18,589 nt of DNA from DUSC01 sp964371125 (GTDB taxonomy: Bacteria > Pseudomonadota > Alphaproteobacteria > Rhizobiales > Rhizobiaceae), in contig CAYJMY010000086.1 of assembly GCA_964371125.1 (NCBI GenBank), positions 1-18,589 on the forward strand. Reading direction: 5' to 3'. Within the stretch, counting starts at the first letter, position 1. Each line of letters begins with the position of its first letter. The notes below the pieces were generated by a model, which saw only the letters and a list, made by a program, of their open reading frames with translations, had not been told where the DNA came from and searched no databases. The position numbers were made by a program, and so were the translations under genes. Below are positions 1-7,323 of the stretch, piece by piece.

Positions 1-742
1 CCTTGTTGACGATCACCGGCGCCGCCTGCGCACCCGACAGCGGCAGCGGATAGAGGTACTTCGCCTGCTCGTACCACTTGCCGTCGCGGTAATCGACGAG
101 GTTGGAGCTGGCGCAACCGTCGATCACGCCCGTGGCGAGGCTGGTATAGACCTCGGCGAAGGCCATCGTCACCGGCGCCACGCCGAGTTCGCGCATGTGG
201 CTGCCGTAGGCGCCGGGGGCGCGCAGCTTCATGCCGGCGAGATCGGCCAGCGTATTGATCGGCTTCTTGGTCAGCAGATAGACGCCGGGCTGCAGGACGT
301 CACCGATATGGACGATGCCCTGGGCGCCGTAAATCTCCTTGAGGATATCGCCCCAACCGCCCTTCGAGCCCATAGTGAAGAGCTGGTCGAAGCGCTCGGG
401 ACCGCCGGGCAGGCCGAGCTCGACGACGCCGGCCGGCAGTTCGCCGGCGTGCAGCGCCATGTAGGGCGAACCCATCTCGACGAGACCGCTCTTCACCGCG
501 GAGAACACTTCCGTGGCGCCGACACCCTCGCCGTCATAGACGTTCTCGATGACCAGCCGGCCGCCGGTCGCCGCCTCGACCCTCTTGGTGAAGGCCTCGT
601 AGGCGACGCCGAACGAGACGCCGCGCGGATAGAGGTTCGCCATCCGCCAGCGGAAGGTATTCTGCGCGATGGCCGGCGCAGCGAGTGCAACCGTCCCCGC
701 TGCTGCGGCGGCTGTGACTGCAAAGAAATCACGACGTTTCAT
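1..742 (-). CDS. TRAP transporter substrate-binding protein, DctP family (partial, C-terminus beyond left edge)
   Basis: Periplasmic solute receptor of a tripartite ATP-independent transporter, normally delivering a carboxylate to DctQ/DctM membrane proteins. The first 247 residues are visible. They begin with a Tat-like leader (RRDFF at 3-7, hydrophobic Ala-rich stretch, likely cleavage near AIA-Q27). Residues 169-210 carry the DctP-family block L-A-G-M-K-L-R-A-P-G followed by E-V-Y-T-S-L and G-V-I-D-G. Arg174 matches the family Arg that salt-bridges the ligand carboxylate. The ATG at 742 has GGGAGA upstream and lies 40 nt after the BKACE stop, so it is probably co-transcribed. The membrane subunits are not in the window and may follow to the left. 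Family assignment is firm; the ligand is unknown, though the operon suggests a carboxylate related to the pathway substrate. Confidence 0.93.
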   Translation of the reverse strand, partial: MKRRDFFAVTAAAAAGTVALAAPAIAQNTFRWRMANLYPRGVSFGVAYEAFTKRVEAATGGRLVIENVYDGEGVGATEVFSAVKSGLVEMGSPYMALHAGELPAGVVELGLPGGPERFDQLFTMGSKGGWGDILKEIYGAQGIVHIGDVLQPGVYLLTKKPINTLADLAGMKLRAPGAYGSHMRELGVAPVTMAFAEVYTSLATGVIDGCASSNLVDYRDGKWYEQAKYLYPLPLSGAQAAPVIVNK

Positions 743-782
743 GGCACTTCTCCCATTGTTGGCAGTTTTCTGCACGTGGATT

Positions 783-1712
783 CTAGAAGCCGACGGCGTC
801 GCCGCCCTTGAGATTGAGGATGGCGCGCGCCTCGGCGGGTGTCGCGATCTCCATGCCGAGTTCTTCGACGATACGACGGATCTTCGCCACCTGCTCGGCG
901 TTCGAGCGGGCAAGCTGGCCGCGGCCGATGTAGAGCGAGTCTTCCAGCCCGACGCGGACGTTGCCGCCGAGCAGCGCCGTCATGGTGAGGAAGCCCATCT
1001 GCGCCTTGCCGATGCCGAACGACGACAGGCGGTAGTCGGAGCCGAACAGGCGGTCGGCGGTCTGCTTGAAGAACATCAGGTTGTCGTAGTCGGCGCCCAT
1101 GCCGCCGGCGATGCCGAAGATGCCCTGGATGAAGAAGGGCGGGTCGACGAGGCCGCGGTCGACGAACATCTTCAGATTGTAGAGGTGGCCGATGTCGTAG
1201 CACTCGAACTCGAAGCGGGTGCCGTAGGCGCGGCCGACCTCGACCATGATGCGCTCGATCATGTCGAAGCTGTTCGGGTAGATCGTTTTCCAGGAACCTT
1301 CGACGTAGGGCTTTTCCCACTCGTGCTTCCACTTGGTGAACTTGGAGCCGAGCTGGGCCACCGAAAAGTTCATCGAGCCCATGTTCAGGCTGGTGACCTC
1401 GGGCCTTGCCCGGTGTGCCGGCGCGAGCCGCTCGTCGAGGGTCATGCCGAGACCGCCGCCGGTGGTCAGGTTGAGCACCGCGTCGGTCGACTGCTTGATG
1501 CGCGGCAGGAACTGCATGAACAGGTCCGGATTCTGCGTCGGCCGCCCGGTCTCGGGATCGCGCGCGTGGAGATGGATGATGGCCGCACCCGCTTCGGCCG
1601 CCTCGATGGCCGACGCCGCGATCTCCTGCGGCGTGATCGGCAGGTGCGGCGACATGGTCGGCGTGTGGATGCCGCCCGTGACCGCACAGGTGATGATTAC
1701 TTTGCCCGTCAT
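783..1712 (-). CDS. BKACE family beta-keto acid cleavage enzyme (DUF849)
   Basis: Predicted 309-residue Zn-dependent TIM-barrel enzyme. The family condenses a beta-keto acid with acetyl-CoA, releasing acetoacetate and a new CoA ester; 3-keto-5-aminohexanoate cleavage enzyme is the founding example. Visible family features are the metal ligands in H47-L-H49-A-R-D, the N-L-T-T-G-G-G loop at 81-87, the R-F-E-F-E-C-Y-D block at 166-173, and G-L-E-D-S-L-Y at 255-261 with Glu257 as the expected third metal ligand, followed by S-N-A-E-Q. The frame is open to 1991, but the ATG at 1712 begins the conserved V-I-I-T-C-A-V-T-G-G strand and forms an ATGA overlap with the dehydrogenase stop at 1709, so translational coupling is likely. 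BKACE substrates range over dehydrocarnitine, keto-aminohexanoate, ketoglutarate-like and many uncharacterised acids. I cannot assign this one. Confidence 0.95.
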   Translation of the reverse strand: MTGKVIITCAVTGGIHTPTMSPHLPITPQEIAASAIEAAEAGAAIIHLHARDPETGRPTQNPDLFMQFLPRIKQSTDAVLNLTTGGGLGMTLDERLAPAHRARPEVTSLNMGSMNFSVAQLGSKFTKWKHEWEKPYVEGSWKTIYPNSFDMIERIMVEVGRAYGTRFEFECYDIGHLYNLKMFVDRGLVDPPFFIQGIFGIAGGMGADYDNLMFFKQTADRLFGSDYRLSSFGIGKAQMGFLTMTALLGGNVRVGLEDSLYIGRGQLARSNAEQVAKIRRIVEELGMEIATPAEARAILNLKGGDAVGF

Positions 1713-2656
1713 TTCCGCCCTGCCTTCTCGTTTGCTCCAACTTTTTCCTTGAGCGCGAGCAGGCGCATCAGTGCCCGATCGCGCCATCTCATCCTGTCGC
1801 CGACCGCGCCGCGCGGGGTGACGGCACGACGGCTGTCCTCGATCTGCTGCAACGCCTCGGCCGGCCACGGCGCGGCGACATACAGGTCGCGGCCCATCGC
1901 CTGATAGAGATGGCCGTAGCGGGTGGCGTAGTCCTGGAAACCGTTCGGCGCGTTGAGATCCATGGTCTCGAACGGGCCGATGAAGGCCCAACGCAGGCCG
2001 AGGCTGTATTTCATAACCTTGTCGAGGTCGGCCGGTTCGATCACGCCCTGCGCGACGAGCGCCACGGCCTCGTTGACGACCGCCGTCTGCAGCCGGTTCA
2101 TGACGAAGCCCTCGATCTCCTTCTTCACGATGACCGGCACCTGGCCGATGGAGGCGAGAATGGCGCAGGTCTTCTCGACCGTGGCCGCCTCGTGCCAGGG
2201 CGACGGAACCACCTCCACGACCGGCATCAGGTGCGGAGGATTGGCGGGATGCGCAACGATACAGCGCGCGCGGCCGGGGATCCCGGCGAGGAAAACGGTG
2301 CCGGGCATTGTGCTGGACGAGCTGCCGATCGGGACGCCCTGCGGCGTGTGCCGGTCGAGCAGTTCGAAGACGCCGCGCTTGACGTCGGGATTCTCGGGGA
2401 CGCTTTCCTGGACGTAGTCGACGCCGGCGACGGCATCCTCGACATCATCCGCGACGCGCACGTTCGCCGCCAGGCTGTCGGGATTGTCCAGAAGACCGGC
2501 CTCGGCCATGTCCTTCAGCGCCTTGCCCACCTCGACAACAGCGGCCGCGGCGGCTCCGGGCTGGCGATCCCACAGGCGCACCTCCCAGCCGGCGCGCGCG
2601 AAAGCCGATGCCCAGCCACGACCTATGAGACCCGTGCCCACTATCGCTACCCGCAT
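1709..2656 (-). CDS. 3-hydroxyacyl-CoA dehydrogenase family, lambda-crystallin / L-gulonate 3-dehydrogenase-like
   Basis: A 315-residue NAD-dependent dehydrogenase expected to oxidise a 3-hydroxy acid to the 3-keto acid. The Rossmann motif G-T-G-L-I-G-R-G is at 7-14, with D30 ending beta-2 (NAD preference). S-S-S-S-T-M-P-G is at 112-119. H136-P-A-N-P-P and E148 give the His-Glu pair with the 12-residue spacing typical of 3-hydroxyacyl-CoA dehydrogenases. G-F-V-M-N-R-L-Q is at 183-190, and the C-terminal domain contains G-L-R-W-A-F-I-G-P-F-E-T-M (220-232). These blocks resemble mammalian CRYL1 more than bacterial L-carnitine dehydrogenase, as I recall them. The ATG at 2656 follows an A/G-rich stretch (AAAAAGGGGGCGGCG). 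It is first in a second transcription unit with its own promoter and overlaps the BKACE gene by 4 nt, which suggests its 3-keto product is the BKACE substrate. Confidence 0.92.
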   Translation of the reverse strand: MRVAIVGTGLIGRGWASAFARAGWEVRLWDRQPGAAAAAVVEVGKALKDMAEAGLLDNPDSLAANVRVADDVEDAVAGVDYVQESVPENPDVKRGVFELLDRHTPQGVPIGSSSSTMPGTVFLAGIPGRARCIVAHPANPPHLMPVVEVVPSPWHEAATVEKTCAILASIGQVPVIVKKEIEGFVMNRLQTAVVNEAVALVAQGVIEPADLDKVMKYSLGLRWAFIGPFETMDLNAPNGFQDYATRYGHLYQAMGRDLYVAAPWPAEALQQIEDSRRAVTPRGAVGDRMRWRDRALMRLLALKEKVGANEKAGRK

Positions 2657-2670
2657 CGCCGCCCCCTTTT

Positions 2671-2720
2671 TGATATAGCAGTTAACCTCGCCTTGCGACG
2701 ATCGTCAATCTGATATTTCA
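2671..2720 (-). promoter_or_regulatory. Internal promoter with two operator-like palindromes, upstream of the dehydrogenase-BKACE-TRAP unit
   Basis: Reading leftward, a -35 TTGACG (2703-2708) and a -10 TTAACT (2680-2685) are separated by exactly 17 nt. They are flanked by TGATATAGCA (2671-2680), which would cover the transcription start, and TGATATTTCA (2711-2720), just upstream of the -35. Each is one base from the perfect palindrome TGATATATCA. The same pair, 41 rather than 40 bp apart, occurs at 13330-13380. The upstream palindrome and most of the -35 lie in the last codons of livM. The gap 2657-2704 is the only sizeable spacer in the leftward gene run. That these are binding sites for the GntR/FCD regulator is inferred. 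Confidence 0.7.
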
Positions 2721-3754
2721 GATAACGACGGGCTTTCGGATGTCTTCGCTCCGCCTCCAAGCCATCTCGGCAGGGTCAGTTCGCGATTGCCGGTGATCCC
2801 CTTCGGGCGAAGCATGAGCACGCCCAGCATGATGACGGCGAGGCCGACCTCGCGAAGACCCGGCATCTGCGGGATCGCCATGCCGAAGACGGTGACGCCG
2901 CCGGCCAGCATGCGCAGCAGCTCGGCGACGAAGGAGATCGAAATCGCGCCGACGACGGCGCCGGAGAGGCTGCGCTGGCCGCCGATCACCAGCATCGCCA
3001 GCGTCAGGAAGGTGAGTTCGAGATAGAACTGGCCGACCGAGAGCACACCGATGGCATGGCCCTGGAGAACGCCGCTGGCGCCGACGACCGCGGCCGAGAG
3101 AGCGAAGGCGGCGAGCCGCAGCGAGCGGACGGCAATGCCCGACGCCGATGCGGCCACCTCGTCCTCGCGCGTCGCCCGCAGCATCAGGCCGATCCGGGAC
3201 GCCGAGAAAAGCGCCGCGACGGCAAGGGCGACGAGCGCGACGGCCGTCGCGGTCTTGAGACCGACGGTGAGCGGCAGGCCGACCAGCGAGGCGGTGCCTT
3301 TGGTCAGGCCGGTGGCGTGGGAGAAGGTCGTGTAGACGATGGCGAGGAAGGCGAGCGTGGCGATGCTGGCACCGATGCCGGCGAGCCTCACGACGGCGAC
3401 GCCGATCGCCAGGCCGAGAAGCGCAGCGAACGCCACGCCGACTGCCATTCCGCCCCACAGGCCGAGATCGGTGGAGATGATCCAGGCCGGGAGATCGGGC
3501 AGGAATACCTTCTTCGTGATCGGCGGGATGGTGAACCAAGCCGCCGAATAGGCGGCGATCGAGGCGAAGGCCGCATGGCCGAAGGACAGCACGCCGGTGT
3601 TGGTGACGAAGATCGACAGGCCGATGACGAAGACCAGCTTGACCATCATGTCGGTGGCGAAGCGCTGGGTGGCCGCCGTGCCGAGGTAGCCCGGCAGCGT
3701 CGCCGCCAGGATGAGCAGGGCGAGGATGGCGAAGGTCTGCAACCGCGCGGGCAT
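2705..3754 (-). CDS. livM: Branched-chain amino acid-type ABC transporter permease, LivM family
   Basis: A 349-residue inner-membrane permease of a HAAT-family importer, pairing with LivH to move solute delivered by the periplasmic receptor. An N-terminal hydrophobic helix (about 7-25) is followed by the LivM block V-L-S-F-G-H-A-A-F (about 55-63) and many further hydrophobic segments. The cytoplasmic coupling region S-R-I-G-L-M-L-R-A-T-R-E-D-E-V-A-A-S-A-S-G is about 206-226, and R-P-K-G-I-T lies near the C-terminus. The start ATG overlaps the livH stop by 1 nt (TGATG), indicating coupled translation. The last residues (L-S-E-I-S-D) are encoded by DNA that also forms the upstream operator and -35 of the next transcription unit. 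Substrate is probably not a branched-chain amino acid, given the flanking catabolic genes. Confidence 0.95.
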   Translation of the reverse strand: MPARLQTFAILALLILAATLPGYLGTAATQRFATDMMVKLVFVIGLSIFVTNTGVLSFGHAAFASIAAYSAAWFTIPPITKKVFLPDLPAWIISTDLGLWGGMAVGVAFAALLGLAIGVAVVRLAGIGASIATLAFLAIVYTTFSHATGLTKGTASLVGLPLTVGLKTATAVALVALAVAALFSASRIGLMLRATREDEVAASASGIAVRSLRLAAFALSAAVVGASGVLQGHAIGVLSVGQFYLELTFLTLAMLVIGGQRSLSGAVVGAISISFVAELLRMLAGGVTVFGMAIPQMPGLREVGLAVIMLGVLMLRPKGITGNRELTLPRWLGGGAKTSESPSLSEISD

Positions 3755-4638
3755 CAGACGCGCTCCCTGGCCGAGGCCGGGCGGAAAAGCCCCTGCGGCC
3801 GCAGGACGAGAACCAGGATAACCGCCAGATAGACGAAGGCCTCGCGGTAGGGCCTCAGCTCCGCCGGCAAGAGGACCTGGAGGAAGACGGTGACCATGCC
3901 CACCGCAAGGCCGCCGAGCACGGCGCCCGGCAGGCTGCCCATGCCGCCGACCACGGTCGCGACGAAGCCGATCAGCGCGAGATGCAGGCCGAGCCGCGGC
4001 TCGACGACGCCGGTCTGCGCCACGTAGAGGATGGCGGCCGCCGTGGCCAGGACGCCGCTGAGCCCGAACGCAGCGGCGATGACGCGGTTGGCGCGGATGC
4101 CGAGAAGGCGCGCCATCTGGAAGTCGGCGGCGGCCGCGCGCATCTCGATGCCCATGCGCGTCTTGCGCAGGAAGGCGCCGGTCGCGGCGAGCAGCAGGAT
4201 CGTCACCGCGATCGTCACCAGATGGATGATCGGCAGCCTGACGCCGCCGATGAGGATCGGCTGCGACAGTTCGGGCAGGATGTTGAGGCCCGACGGGCGC
4301 GCGCCGAAGACCAGCACAAGCGTGTTCTGCAGGAGATAACTCAGCGCGAAGCTGGTGATGAGCAACGTCGAGGGATCGGCGCCGCGCACCGGCCGGAAGG
4401 CGAGGCGTTCGGAGAGCAGTGCCAGGATCAGCACACCGGCCGCCGCGGCGAAGAGCGCTGCGGGAAAGCCGAAGGCGATCGTCAGCATGACGATGTAGAC
4501 GGCGATGGTGATGAACTCGGCGTGGGCGAAATTGATCAGGCGCATGATGCCGAAGATCAGGCCGATACCGAGCGCGGTAAGCGCGTAGATCGAGCCGATG
4601 CTGGTCGCGTCAACGAGCGCCTGAATGAACCAAGTCAT
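3754..4638 (-). CDS. livH: Branched-chain amino acid-type ABC transporter permease, LivH family
   Basis: A 294-residue inner-membrane permease, partner of LivM. The diagnostic N-terminal segment is present: G-S-I-Y-A-L-T-A-L-G-I-G-L-I-F-G followed by I-N-F-A-H-A-E-F (about 35-42), where most family members have N-F-A-H-G. About eight hydrophobic segments follow. The coupling-loop block R-K-T-R-M-G-I-E-M-R-A-A-A is about 158-170, and the protein closes with V-L-R-P-Q-G-L-F. Its stop overlaps the livM start by 1 nt and its ATG (4638) overlaps the livF stop by 4 nt (ATGA). These tight junctions show a co-translated importer module. Family assignment is secure; solute specificity lies in the binding protein. 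Confidence 0.95.
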   Translation of the reverse strand: MTWFIQALVDATSIGSIYALTALGIGLIFGIMRLINFAHAEFITIAVYIVMLTIAFGFPAALFAAAAGVLILALLSERLAFRPVRGADPSTLLITSFALSYLLQNTLVLVFGARPSGLNILPELSQPILIGGVRLPIIHLVTIAVTILLLAATGAFLRKTRMGIEMRAAAADFQMARLLGIRANRVIAAAFGLSGVLATAAAILYVAQTGVVEPRLGLHLALIGFVATVVGGMGSLPGAVLGGLAVGMVTVFLQVLLPAELRPYREAFVYLAVILVLVLRPQGLFRPASARERV

Positions 4639-5363
4639 GCCGCGCCCCCTTCCCCGGAGAGATAGGCCTGCTCGAGGCGCACGTCGCCGAGCAGTTCGCG
4701 CGCCGGCCCCTCGAGCTTCAGCAACCCGCCGGACAGCACGATCAGCCGGTCGGCGACGATGCCAATGCGCATCGGGTTCTGCTCGACGAGGAGGATGGTC
4801 AACCCCGTCTTTCGCAGCGCGAGGAGGACCTCGTAGACCTTGTCGACCATCAGCGGCGACAGGCCGAGCGAAGGCTCGTCGAGGATCAGGAGGCGCGGCC
4901 GAGACAGGAGCGCCCGGGCAATGGCGAGTTGCTGCTGCTCGCCGCCGGAGAGCCGCGTGGCGATGCCGTTGCGGCGTTCGGCGAGGATGGGGAACATCGA
5001 GTGCATCTCGTCCAGCGCCCGCGCGCGCGCGGCGCGGTCGCCCAATCGCTTCGACATGCCGACCAGGAGGTTCTCGTGCACCGTCAGGCCGTCGAAGATG
5101 CGCCGGCCCTCCGGAACGAGCGCGATGCCCAGCGCCGACACATCCTCGGTGCGCAGGCCGGCGAGCGATCGACCTTCGAAGCGGATCGCGCCGGAGTATA
5201 GCGGCAGCGCGCCGGCAATGGCGAGTGTGAGCGTGGTCTTGCCGGCCCCGTTCGGCCCGACCACGCCGAGCGTCTCGCCCTCGGCGAGTTGCAGCGACAG
5301 GTCGCGCAGGGCCGGCACCGGCCCGTAGCGCACCGCGACGCGATCCAGTTCAAGCAGCGCCAT
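4635..5363 (-). CDS. livF: ABC transporter ATP-binding protein, LivF family
   Basis: A 242-residue cytoplasmic ATPase, one half of the LivG/LivF pair powering the LivHM permeases. Walker A is G-P-N-G-A-G-K-T-T (about 36-44), the Q-loop region precedes G-I-A-L-V-P-E-G-R-R-I-F (a LivF hallmark), and the signature is L-S-G-G-E-Q-Q-Q-L-A-I-A-R-A-L. Walker B is L-L-I-L-D-E-P-S-L-G-L-S-P, followed by the H-loop region, where V-E-Q-N stands as in other LivF proteins. Start ATG at 5363 lies inside the end of livG (14-nt overlap) with only a weak GGGG-type ribosome site, so it probably depends on coupling. Length is normal for LivF and no motif is damaged. Confidence 0.95.
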   Translation of the reverse strand: MALLELDRVAVRYGPVPALRDLSLQLAEGETLGVVGPNGAGKTTLTLAIAGALPLYSGAIRFEGRSLAGLRTEDVSALGIALVPEGRRIFDGLTVHENLLVGMSKRLGDRAARARALDEMHSMFPILAERRNGIATRLSGGEQQQLAIARALLSRPRLLILDEPSLGLSPLMVDKVYEVLLALRKTGLTILLVEQNPMRIGIVADRLIVLSGGLLKLEGPARELLGDVRLEQAYLSGEGGAA

Positions 5364-6078
5364 GCGGCACCCCGCCGAGATAGGCGGCCCTCACGGCCGG
5401 ATCGGCGCGGACCTCGGCCGGAGTTCCCCTGGCGATGACGCGACCGACGTCGAGCACGACCAGCCGCTGGCAGACAGACATCACCAGATCCATGTTGTGT
5501 TCGACGAGCAGGAGGCCGATGCCGCGCTCGGCGACCAGGCCGCGGAGCGCTGCGCCGAGCGCCAGCGCCTCGTCGGGCGACATGCCGGCGGCCGGCTCGT
5601 CGAGAAGCAGGAAGCGCGGCGACAGCGCCAGCGCCCGGGCGATCGCCAGCTTGCGCTGGTCGGAATAGCTGAGCGCCGCGGCTGTCCTGTCCGCGGCGGC
5701 CTCAAGTCCGACGGTCGCGAGCAGGCGGCGGCTCGCCGCAGCCGGCTCGCCGCGCACCGCCGCGACCGCGGCAACGTTCTCGGCCACTGTCAGTTCGGAG
5801 AAGAGGCGGACCGCCTGGAAGGTGCGCACGATGCCAGTCCGCGCCACATGGTGAGGCGACATCCCGCGAAGGTCGCGACCGCCCAGCCGGACGGTGCCGG
5901 TCGACGGCCGCTGGAAGCCGGAGATCACGTTGATAAACGTGCTCTTGCCGGCTCCGTTGGCACCGATCAGCCCGACGATCTCGCCGGGCACGATCTTGAG
6001 GGAGACATCCTCGAGGGCGATGACGCCCCCGAAGCGGACGCCGATATCGGCGGCGCTGAGCGACTCGACATTTTCCAC
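5350..6078 (-). CDS. livG: ABC transporter ATP-binding protein, LivG family
   Basis: A 242-residue cytoplasmic ATPase partnering LivF. Walker A is G-A-N-G-A-G-K-S-T (39-47). The G-I-V-R-T-F-Q-A-V-R-L-F block is the LivG-type Q-loop. The signature is the LivG variant L-S-Y-S-D-Q-R-K instead of LSGGQ, then Walker B L-L-L-D-E-P-A-A-G-M and H-loop L-V-E-H-N-M-D. The only plausible start is a GTG at 6078 (second codon Glu), 32 nt after the binding-protein stop and without a strong ribosome site. Weak initiation may lower ATPase synthesis relative to the abundant receptor. At about 242 residues it is slightly shorter than typical LivG (about 250-260), with the difference at the termini. Function is secure as a family call. 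Confidence 0.94.
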   Translation of the reverse strand: MENVESLSAADIGVRFGGVIALEDVSLKIVPGEIVGLIGANGAGKSTFINVISGFQRPSTGTVRLGGRDLRGMSPHHVARTGIVRTFQAVRLFSELTVAENVAAVAAVRGEPAAASRRLLATVGLEAAADRTAAALSYSDQRKLAIARALALSPRFLLLDEPAAGMSPDEALALGAALRGLVAERGIGLLLVEHNMDLVMSVCQRLVVLDVGRVIARGTPAEVRADPAVRAAYLGGVPHGAA

Positions 6079-6110
6079 GTTTGCTACCGTCAGGCCGCCG
6101 ACTCCGGTGG

Positions 6111-7289
6111 TCAGAACTTGATCTCGGGCGTCTTCTCCGCGTCGAAGACGCCGACCGACGAGACCTTGCCGCCGTCGATCTTGACGATCGTCATCGGGCG
6201 GCTGTTGTTGATATGCAGGTCCTTCGAGAAGCTCGTCTTGCCGACCAGCAGATCCTCGCCGGCGAACTCGTCGAGCTTGGCGCGAACGGCATCGGTGTCG
6301 AAGGTTCCGGCACGCTCGACAGCGAGCGCCCAGGCTTCGATGACGCCGTAGCCGGTCAGCGCGTGGCCGGTCACCGGCGCCGCGCCCTGCGCCTTGGTGA
6401 AGCGCGCGACGAAGTCGTTGATCCGCGCGTTCGGATCGTCGCCGTGTATGCTGCCGTAGGTGAGGTTGTAGAAGTCCTTCAGGTCGGGAACCGCCTCCAG
6501 CCAGTAGGTGCCGTCCATCGACTCGCCGGTGATGATCGGCAGGTTGACGCCGGCGGCGCGGATCTGGCGCACGTAGCTGCCACCGTTGATGGCGCCGCAG
6601 AACATGACGACGTCGGCCTTGGCTTCGGCTTCCTTCATGCGGCTGACCTGCGCGGCGATGACGGTGTCGTTGCCGGCATTGTACTCGTCGTAGCCGGCGA
6701 CGCCCTCGCCGCCGGCCAGTTCGCGCCAGCGCGTCTCGAAGTTCGCACAGAGCGACTTGTTGTATTCGACCTGGAGGTCGTTGAGGATGTAGACGCTGCG
6801 CTTGCCCAGCGTGTTCCAGGCGAACTCGGCCAGGATCGCGCCCTGATGGTTGGTCGCGGTCGACATGGTGTAGGCGTTCGGGCCGATACCCTGGACGCCG
6901 AACTTGGCGTCGGCGGCGCAGGACGAGAAGGCGATCTTGTTCTGCGACTGGGCGACGAGGGCAGCAGGCGCGCCGAAGTCGAAGTCACAGGTGACCATGA
7001 CCAGTTCCGCGCCCTTGCTGAGCACGTCGGTAGCTGCAGTCGCGCCCTGGGCCGGATCGGAGGCCGTGTCGGCGGCTACATGGACGATCTTCTTGCCGAG
7101 CAGGCCGCCCTTGGCGTTGATGTCGTCGATGGCGAGTTGGGCCGCCTTGTAGGGACCATCGTCGTACGGCGCGACGAAGCCCGAAAGGGCGATGGCGAAG
7201 CCGACCGTCACCTCATCCTGCGCGAAGGCAGCAAGCGGCGTGGCGGCGATTGCGGTCGTCAGAAGTATGCGTGTTCCCGATCTGATCAT
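6111..7289 (-). CDS. Periplasmic substrate-binding protein of the ABC importer (type 1 PBP, LivK-like)
   Basis: A 392-residue periplasmic receptor that selects the solute for LivHMGF. The ATG at 7289 follows AGGAGG at good spacing and begins a classical Sec signal peptide (M-I-R-S, hydrophobic core, probable cleavage A-F-A / Q-D-E). The frame opens 21 nt further upstream, but that part lacks signal-peptide character. The mature domain opens with V-T-V-G-F-A-I-A-L-S-G and has A-A-Q-L-A-I-D-D-I-N-A-K-G-G-L-L-G-K-K, the standard Peripla_BP_6 pattern. Later blocks are R-S-V-Y-I-L-N-D and V-T-G-H-A-L-T-G-Y. Four Cys occur in the mature chain, so disulphides are possible. It sits between hyuB and livG (34 and 32 nt gaps). 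The ligand cannot be read from sequence. Confidence 0.95.
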   Translation of the reverse strand: MIRSGTRILLTTAIAATPLAAFAQDEVTVGFAIALSGFVAPYDDGPYKAAQLAIDDINAKGGLLGKKIVHVAADTASDPAQGATAATDVLSKGAELVMVTCDFDFGAPAALVAQSQNKIAFSSCAADAKFGVQGIGPNAYTMSTATNHQGAILAEFAWNTLGKRSVYILNDLQVEYNKSLCANFETRWRELAGGEGVAGYDEYNAGNDTVIAAQVSRMKEAEAKADVVMFCGAINGGSYVRQIRAAGVNLPIITGESMDGTYWLEAVPDLKDFYNLTYGSIHGDDPNARINDFVARFTKAQGAAPVTGHALTGYGVIEAWALAVERAGTFDTDAVRAKLDEFAGEDLLVGKTSFSKDLHINNSRPMTIVKIDGGKVSSVGVFDAEKTPEIKF

Positions 7290-7323
7290 TTTTTGGCCCT
7301 CCTTGACCATTGGAAGTCACTGC

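Noticed and set aside
669..1904. Long rightward ORF (411 codons) opposite the BKACE gene
   Set aside because: It is a shadow of BKACE and neighbouring genes, with low-complexity composition and no ribosome site.
1713..1991. 93-residue N-terminal extension of BKACE
   Set aside because: It would overlap the dehydrogenase gene throughout, and the ATG at 1712 begins the conserved first strand with an ATGA junction.
6211..6219. TGATATGCA inside the binding-protein gene as a possible further operator
   Set aside because: It lacks the 10-bp spacing of the other sites, has no partner 40 bp away and lies in conserved coding sequence.
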